Assembly (NCBI GenBank): GCA_949300375.1
Contig: CASGEB010000006.1
Location: 1 to 54,215, forward strand
From: an uncultured Pseudomonadota bacterium
GTDB taxonomy: Bacteria > Pseudomonadota > Alphaproteobacteria > RF32 > CAG-239
Direction of reading: 5' to 3'
Length of the DNA: 54,215 nucleotides
In this document: positions 8,760-16,809 of the stretch, one piece after another
How positions within the stretch are numbered: position 1 is the first letter of the stretch
Layout of the letters: each line of letters starts with the position of its first letter
Made by a program: the position numbers and the translations under genes
Notes under the pieces: model-generated
What the model saw: the letters and a program-made list of their open reading frames with translations, nothing else
The model's database searches: none
What the model was told of the DNA's origin: nothing

Positions 8760-8866
8760 AAAAGCGAAAACGCCTGCTTTATTTTAAAAGCAGACGTTAT
8801 CACGTTAAACCAAGAGGACAAGGTAAGATTTGCATTGTGTATTGTCGTTGGTCTAACACACCCCAA
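8760..8866 (-). ncRNA. Candidate structured small RNA ending in a terminator
   Basis: On the minus strand two helices can form. The first pairs GTTAGACCAA (complement of 8848-8857) with TTGGTTTAAC (complement of 8804-8813). The second is a 12-bp terminator-like hairpin (8769-8780 with 8787-8798) followed by TTTTCGCTTTTT. Both helices hold one imperfect pair that is G-U in minus-strand RNA but would be A-C in plus-strand RNA, which points to the minus strand as the functional one. Weak -35/-10-like boxes lie near 8872-8900. It could also be a long leader of the HD gene whose terminator acts as an attenuator. Family not recognised. Confidence 0.4.
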
Positions 8867-8899
8867 AAAATATTTTGTTTAGTCAATTTGTCTTATTTA

Positions 8900-8933
8900 C
8901 AAAGAAGCCTACTCTCACGAGCGAGCTTCTTTG
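8900..8933. other. Hairpin in a gene-free AT-rich stretch
   Basis: Perfect 9-bp inverted repeat (CAAAGAAGC at 8900-8908, GCTTCTTTG at 8925-8933) with a 16-nt loop. No clear T-run on either side. The rest of the gap up to the deaminase (8934-9194) is AT-rich, presumably containing that gene's promoter; I see no gene in it. Confidence 0.4.
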
Positions 8934-9194
8934 GCATAGAAATGTTCGAAGTCGTTGCAGAAACTAGAAAATAAATTTTTATGAACTTTTGTAGAATTCT
9001 GCATTTTTTTTGACAAATCTGTTTCACAACAGTTTTATTTTAGATGCTCAAACTGTTTTTTTGATTTTTTGCGGTTTTTTCTTTGCCATAGTAGTAAAAT
9101 TAATAATGAGTTAACAGATTGCTTATATAATATTTTGAGTGTTTAGTCAAGCAATATTTTGGCAATTGTACAAAAATATCGAAAAAGTGAAGAG

Positions 9195-9647
9195 ATGATA
9201 AATCATAGGGAAAATTTGCTCAAAGCTATTGAACTTAGCAACAGTTCAGTAGATATTGGAAGCTCTCCTTTTGGCTGCATTATTGTCAGCCATGATGGAA
9301 AAATCGTCGGTCAGGGGCATAACCGCGTGGTTTTGGACAATGATCCGACCGCACACGGAGAAGTGATGGCAATCAGAGATGCTTGTAAAAATTTGGGAAG
9401 TTTTGACTTGAGCGGCTGCATTCTTTATACGTCCTGTGAACCCTGCCCGATGTGTTTGAATGCCTGCAAATGGGCAAATATTGCCGAAATTTATTATGCC
9501 GCTGACCGTTATGATGCCGAGGATATCGGATTTCGCGACCGCGTTTTTTATGAAGATGATCCGGTTAAACTGGTCAGAATAGAACTGCCGGAGGCTAAGG
9601 CCGTTATGCAGAAATGGAAAAATAAAAAAGACAAAATAGAATATTAA
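9195..9647 (+). CDS. guaD: Guanine deaminase-like nucleoside/base deaminase
   Basis: Zinc-dependent deaminase of the cytidine deaminase-like fold. The catalytic motif is H(A/G)E: TAHGEVMAI; the zinc cysteines are in SCEPCPMCLNAC. The C-terminal block with YYAADRYDAEDIGF and FYEDD resembles the short bacterial guanine deaminase (GuaD of Bacillus) more than tRNA adenosine deaminase, but the usual HAE is HGE here. Length (150 residues) fits. An upstream TTG at 9159 is in frame; I use the ATG at 9195 behind AGTGAAGAG. Likely converts guanine to xanthine in purine salvage; substrate is inference. Confidence 0.75.
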   Translation: MINHRENLLKAIELSNSSVDIGSSPFGCIIVSHDGKIVGQGHNRVVLDNDPTAHGEVMAIRDACKNLGSFDLSGCILYTSCEPCPMCLNACKWANIAEIYYAADRYDAEDIGFRDRVFYEDDPVKLVRIELPEAKAVMQKWKNKKDKIEY

Positions 9648-9676
9648 TCTTTTTAACAGATTTCGAAAATTTTTGC

Positions 9677-9705
9677 TTGCAAATATTATTTATCCGTTTT
9701 ATATT
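9677..9705 (+). promoter_or_regulatory. Promoter of tRNA-Lys
   Basis: TTGCAA (9677-9682), 17-bp spacer, TATATT (9700-9705), 32 bp upstream of the mature tRNA 5' end. Confidence 0.65.
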
Positions 9706-9737
9706 GCGTTCGTTGTCAGAAGTTGGCGCACCGCGAT

Positions 9738-9813
9738 GCGTGCGTAGCTCAGTTGGTAGAGCAACTGACTCTTAATCAGTGGGTCCAGGGTTCGAATCCC
9801 TGCGCGCGTACCA
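9738..9813 (+). tRNA. tRNA-Lys (anticodon CTT)
   Basis: 76-nt cloverleaf with encoded CCA (9811-9813). The acceptor stem GCGTGCG/CGCGCGT pairs with two G-U wobbles; D arm begins TAGCTCAGTTGGTAGAGC; the anticodon stem ACTGA/TCAGT encloses CTCTTAA, giving CTT; T arm contains GGTTCGAATCC. Its last 16 bases are repeated 259 bp downstream. Confidence 0.95.
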
Positions 9814-10119
9814 TTTTTTTTAATTCTAAGCGCTCTGTTTTTATACAAGGGTGCTTTTTTTATGTCTCTTTATCGGGGTTCTCACCCTTCCAGGGTTCGG
9901 TCTGGCTCGTAAGCTTTACCTTTCTGGCAAAGCTAACTCGCTTCGGACACTCGGTTTGTAGCGCTTGTTTCGCGTAAGTTTTTCCGCTCACAAGCTGACA
10001 AACCTTCGCCGTTTGTTGAAAAACAACCGGAGCAGCGGTTGTTTTTCTTCCTCACGCCCTGCGCGCGTACCATTTTTTTTAATTCTAAGCGCTCTGTTTT
10101 TATACAAGGGTGCTTTTTT
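9798..10119. repeat. 63-bp perfect direct repeats flanking a 196-bp insert at the tRNA-Lys 3' end
   Basis: Positions 9798-9860 and 10057-10119 are identical over 63 bp. The repeat covers the last 16 nt of tRNA-Lys including CCA plus the tRNA terminator. The 196 bp between them encode no plausible protein but contain several inverted repeats: 9912-9917/9929-9934, 9953-9959/9998-10004 (extended by 9960-9967/9991-9996) and a perfect 12-bp stem 10018-10029/10036-10047. The last hairpin ends 9 bp before the second copy. The arrangement looks like a small element inserted at the tRNA 3' end with target duplication, or an excised remnant between attL/attR-like sites. No integrase is nearby. Confidence 0.8.
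9827..9860 (+). terminator. tRNA-Lys terminator (copy 1)
   Basis: AAGCGCTC pairs with GGGTGCTT (two wobbles) and is followed by a T-run. An identical copy lies at 10086-10119 in the second direct repeat. Confidence 0.6.
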
Positions 10120-10128
10120 GTTTATCTT

Positions 10129-10210
10129 GATCCCCGGGTCAAGCCCGGGGATGACAGAAAGAGAAAAAATGTCCGGGGATGACAGAAAGAGAAAAATGCC
10201 CGGGGATGAC
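10129..10210. repeat. Dispersed CCCGGG palindrome with 27/28-bp tandem units
   Basis: A palindromic element (GATCCCCGGGTC-AA-GCCCGGGGATGAC, 10129-10155) is followed by two more copies of CCGGGGATGAC (ending at 10183 and 10210) separated by near-identical 15-16-bp A/G-rich spacers, so the period is 28 then 27 bp. This class of palindrome is widely scattered in alphaproteobacterial genomes. The same layout with different spacer sequence recurs at 53420-53516. From 10211 to 10327 I see only a degenerate further trace (GGGATGAC at about 10313) and no gene. Confidence 0.8.
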
Positions 10211-10324
10211 CTGCACGGCAGGCGCGCGGCGAGTTGTCGACATTGTACCATAGAGACCGCGATGCTCCGGCGGGAAGTGTGAATGACAAAGTGCATTGAA
10301 GTATGAATTACCGGGATGACAAAT

Positions 10325-10364
10325 AAAAAAAGAGCGGGAGTTTGTTCTCCACACTCTTTTTATA
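10325..10364. terminator. Rho-independent terminator
   Basis: Imperfect inverted repeat AAAAAGAGCGGGAG...CTCCACACTCTTTTT just beyond the stop of the minus-strand gene 10368-10763, with A-runs and T-runs on both sides so it may act in both directions. Confidence 0.7.
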
Positions 10365-10367
10365 ATT

Positions 10368-10763
10368 TTAGAATAAAGCTGCAACGGCTTCGTCATAGTC
10401 CAGCGGGGAAGCGTTTCTATATAATTGGTCGTTGCGAAGCGGTCCTTCCCAAGCCCAAAGTTCTCGGGGATTTGATGCCATATGGCAATATTCCGTTGCG
10501 TAGGCTTTGCCGCCAAATGCTGTTTTTAATGCTTCGGCATGGGCTTTAGAGCCGACGAAATAGGAGGAGTCCATTGCCAGAACCTCAAATTCAAGGCCGT
10601 GTCGGATGGAGCCGTAATAGACGACATCGCGTAAAACACAGGCTCCACCATAGCAGGTGAAAAATACACTTCCGATATTTTTCACATAACCGTTACGGGC
10701 GGTACCATATTGAAGTTCTTCACAAATTGCAGCTAATTTTTCTTTTTTTGCTTTTATGTCCAT
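10368..10763 (-). CDS. Uncharacterised small protein, 131 residues
   Basis: I do not recognise the family. The product has no signal peptide and no membrane helix; it looks like a compact soluble domain with aromatic-rich segments (VVYYGSIRHGLEFEVL; PRELWAWEGPLRNDQLY). Own terminator downstream and AT-rich promoter region upstream (10764-10850) suggest a single-gene transcript. The intact frame, the terminator and a normal codon pattern support a real gene. Confidence 0.65.
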   Translation of the reverse strand: MDIKAKKEKLAAICEELQYGTARNGYVKNIGSVFFTCYGGACVLRDVVYYGSIRHGLEFEVLAMDSSYFVGSKAHAEALKTAFGGKAYATEYCHMASNPRELWAWEGPLRNDQLYRNASPLDYDEAVAALF

Positions 10764-10850
10764 AATTATAATTTTTTTTGGTTAATAATTCTTTTTACAT
10801 TTTTAATATATCATAAATTTATATGCTATGCAAGCGTTTTTTGTCTATTT

Positions 10851-12281
10851 TTATTTTGTTTTTGGCAAGCTGCGTAAAACCGGAATATCAAACCAGAAGC
10901 AGCTGCCCTGCCCCGGCGTAGAATTTAATTTTACTGAAACGCCTAATATTTCTGCTGATTTTCTGACAATAGCCAATCCTAATCCCGAGCCTTGGCTGCG
11001 ATTATTTTTTATTTTCTTGCTTTGGTAAAATTCGTCAAATATCAGTTCCTGTTCTTCTGCGGAAATGCCGATTCCGTTGTCAATAATCATAATTCTTAAA
11101 TAGCCTTTATACCGTTTGCAGCCTAATATTATTTTGTTTTTTGTGTATTTAACCGCATTATTTATCAGATTTCTGAGCAGCCTTTCCAAGATTACCGTAT
11201 CGCTGAAAATAACGGCATTGTGTCTGATACAGCGAAAATTTATGTTTTTTGTCCGGCAAATTTCCTGATATTCGCAACAGATTTTTTTTAGGAGATCGGC
11301 AATATTGAATTCTTGAAAATCTCCGTTTTCAGTATTCGCTTCCATTTTTGACAGATCCAAAAGATTGTCCAGCAATGATTTTAGATTTTCTGAAGATGCC
11401 TCTATTTTGTCTAATAACATCTTCTGCCGTCTGGTCAGTTTTTCTTCTGCCAGAGCACTGATAAACATTGTCAAAGCCTGCATCGGCTGCCGCAAGTCGT
11501 GGCTGGCTTGCGCCAAAAAGAGCGATTTTCCCCGATTTAGGTTCTCGGCGAGTTCTTTAGCTTTTTCCAAGGCGGTTTGGGTTTTTATAAGCGAAGTTAA
11601 ATCTTGAAAAGTTCCTGCAATTTTGCGGCGGTTTTCATCTTCAATTATTCCGGCTTTGAAGTAACAGCATCGCAAGCCTCCGTTTAATTTTCGTATTCTA
11701 ATTTTTCCTTCAACCGGATGTCCTGTATGCAAAAGCTCGCGCAGTTTTTCTTTATAGACAGGCAAATCTTCTTTTAATATCCGTTCTCTGATGAGGTTCC
11801 TTTTGGGGGAGCTTACAGCAGTGGAAACTCCGAAAATACGGAACATTTCGCTTGACCAATAGATTTTTTTGTATTTGAAGTCAAGCTCCCAATAGCCGAT
11901 ATGCGCCGTTCTTTCCGCAAAATCCAGGCGTTGGGAGGTACGTTCCAGGCTGACAGCCAGTTGTCGGCGTTCGGTGATGTCTTCGATACAAATATAACAG
12001 TTGCGGCCATGCCCGTAGAAATACAGACTGCAACTGCGGCCTTTTGTCGTCAGTTGAAGATTTTGCGGCAGCTTGAGACGGATGGCTTTTTCTATTTTTG
12101 ACAAAATGTCAGGCGATTGTTTGTTAAACCAGGCCGCAAGGTTGCTTCCTGACGCATCGGGTGCAAGAAAATATTCTGCAGCGGCGTTCATATGCAGAAT
12201 CCGCCCGGTCAGATCTGTTTCTAACAAGGCATTGGTCGAGATATTTAACAAAAACTCGTATCTGGCATTTTCTTTTTGCAT
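10851..12281 (-). CDS. PAS-domain sensor histidine kinase
   Basis: 476-residue kinase with no clear membrane segment. Order: PAS domain (about 8-100), second PAS/PAC domain (about 118-240, with RTAHIGYWELDFKYKKIYW), HisKA dimerisation domain with the phospho-accepting histidine in ASHDLRQPMQAL, and a HATPase domain with N box NLINNAVKYT, G1 DNGIGIS and G2 GSGLGLAI. Likely cytoplasmic. It begins 9 bp after the DUF4340 gene, with AAGGA as ribosome site inside that gap, so it is the last gene of the ABC operon 16652-10851. No response regulator is encoded nearby, so the partner is unknown. Confidence 0.88.
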   Translation of the reverse strand: MQKENARYEFLLNISTNALLETDLTGRILHMNAAAEYFLAPDASGSNLAAWFNKQSPDILSKIEKAIRLKLPQNLQLTTKGRSCSLYFYGHGRNCYICIEDITERRQLAVSLERTSQRLDFAERTAHIGYWELDFKYKKIYWSSEMFRIFGVSTAVSSPKRNLIRERILKEDLPVYKEKLRELLHTGHPVEGKIRIRKLNGGLRCCYFKAGIIEDENRRKIAGTFQDLTSLIKTQTALEKAKELAENLNRGKSLFLAQASHDLRQPMQALTMFISALAEEKLTRRQKMLLDKIEASSENLKSLLDNLLDLSKMEANTENGDFQEFNIADLLKKICCEYQEICRTKNINFRCIRHNAVIFSDTVILERLLRNLINNAVKYTKNKIILGCKRYKGYLRIMIIDNGIGISAEEQELIFDEFYQSKKIKNNRSQGSGLGLAIVRKSAEILGVSVKLNSTPGQGSCFWFDIPVLRSLPKTK

Positions 12282-12290
12282 AAAATCCTT

Positions 12291-13274
12291 CTAAAACTCG
12301 GTGTTGTAAAGGATTCTCCCACTGAGTTCCGGAAGTTCGAATATCCAGCCGGCAGTAAGGAGCTTATAGCTCTCTATATAATCCTTGAATTTGCCGGTTG
12401 AAAGGTTTGAGGCCGATAATTCTGTCGTCAGCCAGTATTTTTTTCCGTTTGTATGTATTATCAGTTCATTCGTCAGGCCGGAAAAAGTGCCGACTCTTAA
12501 TTTGCGGGATTGGGGATACTGTTTGAAGTCAAAGTCCTTAATCCGAACCGCGTCTTCAAAAATTACATATTTGAATTCGTCCATAAACAAAGACACGTTT
12601 ACAGCTTTCAGGTCTTTATTGACAAAGTCTTGTTTGTTGTTCAGCCGCATCAACAGCGATTTATTGCCGTCTTTGAGCGAGGCAACGGTTTTTATGCTTT
12701 GTTCCGGGTAGGAAAACAGCGGCTGCTGATACCAGGAATACCGGTATTGCGGCAGAATGAATTTTTCCGAAATCAGCCAGATATCTTTGCCACCCGGAAT
12801 GTAAGCGTAGGTATAAAGGCCGTTTTCGCTTTTTTTGCCGAGATTGATTTCATTGAGCAGGACTTTTCCCGAATATATTTTAACAGAGGCGATATTGGTG
12901 CTTTTTTCATTGGCGTCTTGAGAGATTTCCAGACCGTATTGTTTTAAAAGTTCCGGCGCGGCCGGTTGTTTGCTATAATAAACCGACTGGTTCATTGCTG
13001 ATAACAGGTCGTTGACCAGCATCAGACCGGCAAAATAGCCATCTGCCCCGTTGATGCGCCAGTAATTGTCCTGCATTACCAGTTCAAAGCTGTCTTTGGT
13101 TGTGGTGATGCTGATCCGGTCGACGCTTTTTTCATAATTGACGGCATTGGCAAAAACCAATTGTCCGATTTGCGAAACCGGCTGGCGGCTGTTCAGCCAC
13201 CAAAAGGCGGAGGCCGCAAAGGCCGATGAAATGAGAAACAAGATAAAAGCGGTAAGCAGATGGCGTTTATTCAT
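12291..13274 (-). CDS. DUF4340-domain protein of a Gld-type ABC system
   Basis: 327-residue protein with an N-terminal membrane anchor (about residues 7-25), then a large periplasmic-type beta-rich region. The pattern (ISITTTKDSFELV, DNYWRINGADGYFAG, DLLSAMNQSVYYSK) matches DUF4340 proteins, which are usually encoded next to GldF/GldG-like ABC genes. Start overlaps the end of the GldG-like gene by 8 bp. Function is not established; context suggests an accessory periplasmic subunit. Confidence 0.75.
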   Translation of the reverse strand: MNKRHLLTAFILFLISSAFAASAFWWLNSRQPVSQIGQLVFANAVNYEKSVDRISITTTKDSFELVMQDNYWRINGADGYFAGLMLVNDLLSAMNQSVYYSKQPAAPELLKQYGLEISQDANEKSTNIASVKIYSGKVLLNEINLGKKSENGLYTYAYIPGGKDIWLISEKFILPQYRYSWYQQPLFSYPEQSIKTVASLKDGNKSLLMRLNNKQDFVNKDLKAVNVSLFMDEFKYVIFEDAVRIKDFDFKQYPQSRKLRVGTFSGLTNELIIHTNGKKYWLTTELSASNLSTGKFKDYIESYKLLTAGWIFELPELSGRILYNTEF

Positions 13275-15177
13275 TGATTATTCTCCTTGCCTGACGGCGG
13301 CTGCGGACGGAAAACCAGAAGTGGATTGCTGCCGTAAGCAGCAAAATGAGAAGCGGGATAAACAGCGTGTTGGACAAAGCGATGATTTGTTCTCTCCGGG
13401 TTACTTCTGATTTGGCCTGATATTCGATTTTTCTCAACTCGTTTTTTTCGTTCAGAATTTCATTCTTGAGTGCGTCGATTTCCCCGAGTGTTTTGGCGGT
13501 TCCGAAAGCTGAGTTGCTCTCCAGCATAATGTTGATTGTATCAAGCTTTCGCTGGTTTTCTTCCAGGCGGGAGCTGATTTTGTTGTAATCTTCTTTTCTT
13601 TTGTCCATTTCCTGCCGGTGAAAGATTTCTGCCAGGGTCTGACGGCTTCCGGTATATTTTTTTGCAGAAATGTTTAAGGCGCCGGGGTTGCCGCTCAGAA
13701 AATCTATTCCTCTCTGAATGAAGTCAAAATTGTTTGCCGTCGGACGCAGATTGTAGTCGTCTTGGGCAAAATCGCTTATGTTTTCGCCATCGGCCCAGTT
13801 TCTGATATCCAAAATATCCGAATCGGCAATAGCAATGATTTGCGCCGGGGCTATTGATGTTGTCAGAAACGGCAGTACCTGTTTGGCGTAGGCGCTGTTT
13901 TCGAGCGGATTGCGGGCAAAAATCGTATGATATCCGCCTTCAGACAAAGCCGCAACGGAATATGCCCGCCCTTTGTCATCCATATAACGCAAGACATCGG
14001 CTTTGTCTCCGAATTTGGCCAGATTGGCGGCAGTAGCCAGAGCTTTTTCCGAGGTGGAAAGCAGACTTTCGACCGTATAGCCATTGCCGTCTTTGAGGCT
14101 GAATGCACCCGCACTTTTTACAAATATATTGTCAAAGCCGGCTGTTAAAGGGGATTGCCGGTTGATATGCCGTGCGTTTATTTTTATCCAGGGGTAATAG
14201 CTGTGATTTTGGGCATCGGCGCTTTCCGAAACGGCAAAATAAGCTTCCGCAGCTTGTTCGCGGTCGCCGATGACCTGGGCAGAAAGATAATGAAGACCGA
14301 TATTGTCCAGCAGCGCGTCAAAGTTTGGATCTTCGTCGGGAATGCCGGGATACAGCCGTCTTTTGATTTCTGAGACCGGATCAACCAGCAGCATCAGCCG
14401 TCCGCCGCGTAAAATGTACTGATCGACGGCGTATATAAATAACGGCGGAAGTTTTCCGGCGGCAACAACCATTAAAACGTCAACGTTCGGAATTTCGGCG
14501 GAGGTCGTTGGAATCGGGACAATTTTATAATCTTTTGCCAGCAGATTGACAAAAGTCCAGTTTTTCGCTTTTTCCGCCCGCATAAATCCCGGGTCGGTCA
14601 ACGGCATATCTGAAGCAATTCCGATTGTTTTTCTTTTCGGCATAGTAATATGAGAAAAAGCCCGGCTGAGGTCATTTTCCAGATAGCTGAACCGTTCGGG
14701 CGTGAATTGCGCTATGGTATAAGAACGGCCTTTGTCATCGCTGAAAACCGCGCCGAAATAAAGTTTTTCGTTTCCATCCGCCGGCAATGCCTGCAAACCG
14801 GCGTCCCGAGCCTCGTTTTCTATGCCGCTGTATGGCTCCGGATCAAGTATTTCCAGATTAATCAGGCGGCCGCTTTTGTCCCGGTAACGGTTGAGCAGCC
14901 GGATGACGTTTTGGGCATATTGAGCCAAAACCGGATTTTGCCGGGAAATTTGCGATGAAAGATATATTTTGACATGTACCGGACGGGTGATGCCGGCAAT
15001 GATTTCTTCCGTGCGGGAACTCAGCGTATTCAGCCGGTCGGACGTCAGATCCAGTCGGCGTCCGGAAAATAATGCGCCGGAGGTGGTGTTTATCAGGATA
15101 AAAGATGCCAGGAGCAGAAGCGAAAAAAGGCAGATAATCAGACTTTTTTGCAGTTTTTGAGCGTTTGATTTTTGCAT
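13267..15177 (-). CDS. GldG-like auxiliary component of ABC system
   Basis: 636-residue protein of the GldG/ABC_transp_aux type (COG3225-like). N-terminal helix (about 12-31), then the characteristic start of the soluble domain (TSDRLNTLSSRTEEII, followed by VHVKIYLSSQ), a central region with GGRLMLLVDP, a coiled-coil-prone stretch near residues 535-605, and a C-terminal membrane helix (about 606-625) ending in basic residues. In Bacteroidota, GldG works with GldA/GldF; in Proteobacteria the role is undefined. Lies between the permease (9-bp gap) and the DUF4340 gene (8-bp overlap). Confidence 0.82.
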   Translation of the reverse strand: MQKSNAQKLQKSLIICLFSLLLLASFILINTTSGALFSGRRLDLTSDRLNTLSSRTEEIIAGITRPVHVKIYLSSQISRQNPVLAQYAQNVIRLLNRYRDKSGRLINLEILDPEPYSGIENEARDAGLQALPADGNEKLYFGAVFSDDKGRSYTIAQFTPERFSYLENDLSRAFSHITMPKRKTIGIASDMPLTDPGFMRAEKAKNWTFVNLLAKDYKIVPIPTTSAEIPNVDVLMVVAAGKLPPLFIYAVDQYILRGGRLMLLVDPVSEIKRRLYPGIPDEDPNFDALLDNIGLHYLSAQVIGDREQAAEAYFAVSESADAQNHSYYPWIKINARHINRQSPLTAGFDNIFVKSAGAFSLKDGNGYTVESLLSTSEKALATAANLAKFGDKADVLRYMDDKGRAYSVAALSEGGYHTIFARNPLENSAYAKQVLPFLTTSIAPAQIIAIADSDILDIRNWADGENISDFAQDDYNLRPTANNFDFIQRGIDFLSGNPGALNISAKKYTGSRQTLAEIFHRQEMDKRKEDYNKISSRLEENQRKLDTINIMLESNSAFGTAKTLGEIDALKNEILNEKNELRKIEYQAKSEVTRREQIIALSNTLFIPLLILLLTAAIHFWFSVRSRRQARRIINE

Positions 15178-15186
15178 TTTTTCCTC

Positions 15187-15918
15187 CTAACCGCGTTTGT
15201 ATTCTATTGTAATCCGGTTCAGCCAGAGCGCAAATACCGTTATTGATGCGTAATATATTATGTTGTCCAGTCCGATCTGCCCGTTTAACATTGTGCTTTG
15301 GTGATAAAAGAAATTCAGCGACTGGGTAAAGCGGATGATAAGGCTGCCGGGCAAGTTCAGCGCGTCAAAAATAAAGTTATAATTGACGACAATAATCAGA
15401 ATCAGCAACAGAACACTTGCCAGATAGGCAACTATCGGACTTTTGTTGAAAGCGGAAACCATACAGCCGACGGCGCACATACAGCCGCTGATTAAAAAAC
15501 AGCCGAGGTAAGAACCCAGAATGTTTATATTATCCGTGGTTAAAAAATATGCCGTAAAGAACCAGAGCGGGATTGTGCCGATAAGCAGCAGCAGGCATAT
15601 TCCCCAGGCGGATAGAAATTTTCCGATTACGAGGGCCGTGCAAGACAACGGCTGGGTCAACAGAAGTTCAATGCTGCCGGTTTTATATTCGTCGGCCCAG
15701 AGCCTCATTGTCAACGCCGGAACCAAGAGCAGCAGAATATTGACCTGAAAGTAGAAAAACGAAAATAAGCTGGCATTTACAACATCAAAATACAGACCCA
15801 GATAAAAAGTGCAAAACATACTCAGAAACAGGTAGATGCCCAAAATGAAGTATGCCAGCCGCGTTCTGAAAAAAGAACAGAATTCTTTTTGAAAAATCAG
15901 ATAAGTTTGTTTGAGCAT
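15187..15918 (-). CDS. ABC transporter permease, GldF/NosY-like
   Basis: 243-residue integral membrane protein with six predicted helices, of the ABC-2 permease type. The signature stretch LTMRLWADEYKTGSIELLLTQP, here given as ALTMRLWADEYKTGSIEL, is typical of GldF-like permeases. It follows the ATPase by 14 bp and precedes the GldG-like gene by 9 bp, so it forms the membrane channel of the same complex. Confidence 0.85.
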   Translation of the reverse strand: MLKQTYLIFQKEFCSFFRTRLAYFILGIYLFLSMFCTFYLGLYFDVVNASLFSFFYFQVNILLLLVPALTMRLWADEYKTGSIELLLTQPLSCTALVIGKFLSAWGICLLLLIGTIPLWFFTAYFLTTDNINILGSYLGCFLISGCMCAVGCMVSAFNKSPIVAYLASVLLLILIIVVNYNFIFDALNLPGSLIIRFTQSLNFFYHQSTMLNGQIGLDNIIYYASITVFALWLNRITIEYKRG

Positions 15919-15932
15919 TTTCTTCTCCGTTT

Positions 15933-16652
15933 CTATTTGTCTTTGCCGGTGATGCTGCGGAAGGCAGTTTCAAGGTTGTTGTCCGGGCTTAGTTCGCTCA
16001 AATGCGCCGCTGTGGTGTCTTTTATCAATTTTCCCTTATTTAGAAGAAGAACGCGCGATGACAAGGTTGTTACTTCTTCCATAATATGTGTGGAGATGAT
16101 GACAATATTTTTGCGGGCATATTCTTTAAAAAAGTTTCTGATGCCGTATTTTTGGTTAGGATCCAGCCCTTCCGTCGGTTCATCCAGAATCAGAATGCGC
16201 GGGGAAGACGTCAAAACCCCGGCAATGGCAACCCGGCGTTTGAAACCTTTGGACAAAGTTTCGCATTTTTGATTTAAGACTCCGGAGAGTTCAAACTGTC
16301 CGGATAATTCGGCTATCCGGGTTGACGCTTTTGAGGCCGGCAGATTGCGAACAGCAGACATAAATTTTAAAAATTCAAAGACGGTCATTTCGCCATATAA
16401 CGGAGCGCTTTCCGGGACATAGCCGATTTCGTGCAGAATCTGCGTGCGATGGCGCGCATATGTCCGGTTCAATATTTCAACCTCTCCGGACGTGGGTTCC
16501 AGATATCCGGACAGCAGTCTCATCAACGTTGATTTTCCGGCGCCGTTCGGCCCGAGAAGAGCGACAATTTCGCCGGGAGCAATCGTGAAATTGATGTTTT
16601 GCAGAGCTTTTATGGCTCCAAAGTCTTTGCTAAGGTTTTTGACTGTTATCAT
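15933..16652 (-). CDS. ABC transporter ATP-binding protein, GldA/NatA-like
   Basis: 239-residue ATPase. Walker A GPNGAGKSTLMR (about 33-44), signature LSKGFKRRVAIAG in place of LSGGQ (common in this subfamily), Walker B ILILDEPTEGLDPNQ, and the switch histidine in IISTHIMEEV. First gene of the operon ATPase-permease-GldG-DUF4340-histidine kinase; the 157-bp gap upstream is shared with the divergent MCE genes and should hold both promoters. Confidence 0.9.
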   Translation of the reverse strand: MITVKNLSKDFGAIKALQNINFTIAPGEIVALLGPNGAGKSTLMRLLSGYLEPTSGEVEILNRTYARHRTQILHEIGYVPESAPLYGEMTVFEFLKFMSAVRNLPASKASTRIAELSGQFELSGVLNQKCETLSKGFKRRVAIAGVLTSSPRILILDEPTEGLDPNQKYGIRNFFKEYARKNIVIISTHIMEEVTTLSSRVLLLNKGKLIKDTTAAHLSELSPDNNLETAFRSITGKDK

Positions 16653-16809
16653 CTGTGCGTCTGCCTAAATTGTTATTCTGCATTTTATATTAGCAACTTA
16701 ATTTTAAATTTTAACAACTTTTTTCATTTTTTCAAAAAGGTTGATGACAAAATCGTTATTTTACTTTATTTATATATAAAAATAAAAAAACTAACGTATC
16801 GGAGTTGAA

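Noticed and set aside
8705-8866. 54-residue N-terminal extension of the HD protein
   Set aside because: ATG at 8704 has a good ribosome site, and the extension overlaps a structured, terminator-bearing region.
9723-9977. Frame over tRNA-Lys and the insert
   Set aside because: It reads through a tRNA and its repeats; no ribosome site and no protein-like composition.
9798-10119. Intact prophage or island at tRNA-Lys
   Set aside because: Only 196 bp lie between the repeats and there is no integrase in the window; at most a scar or small element.
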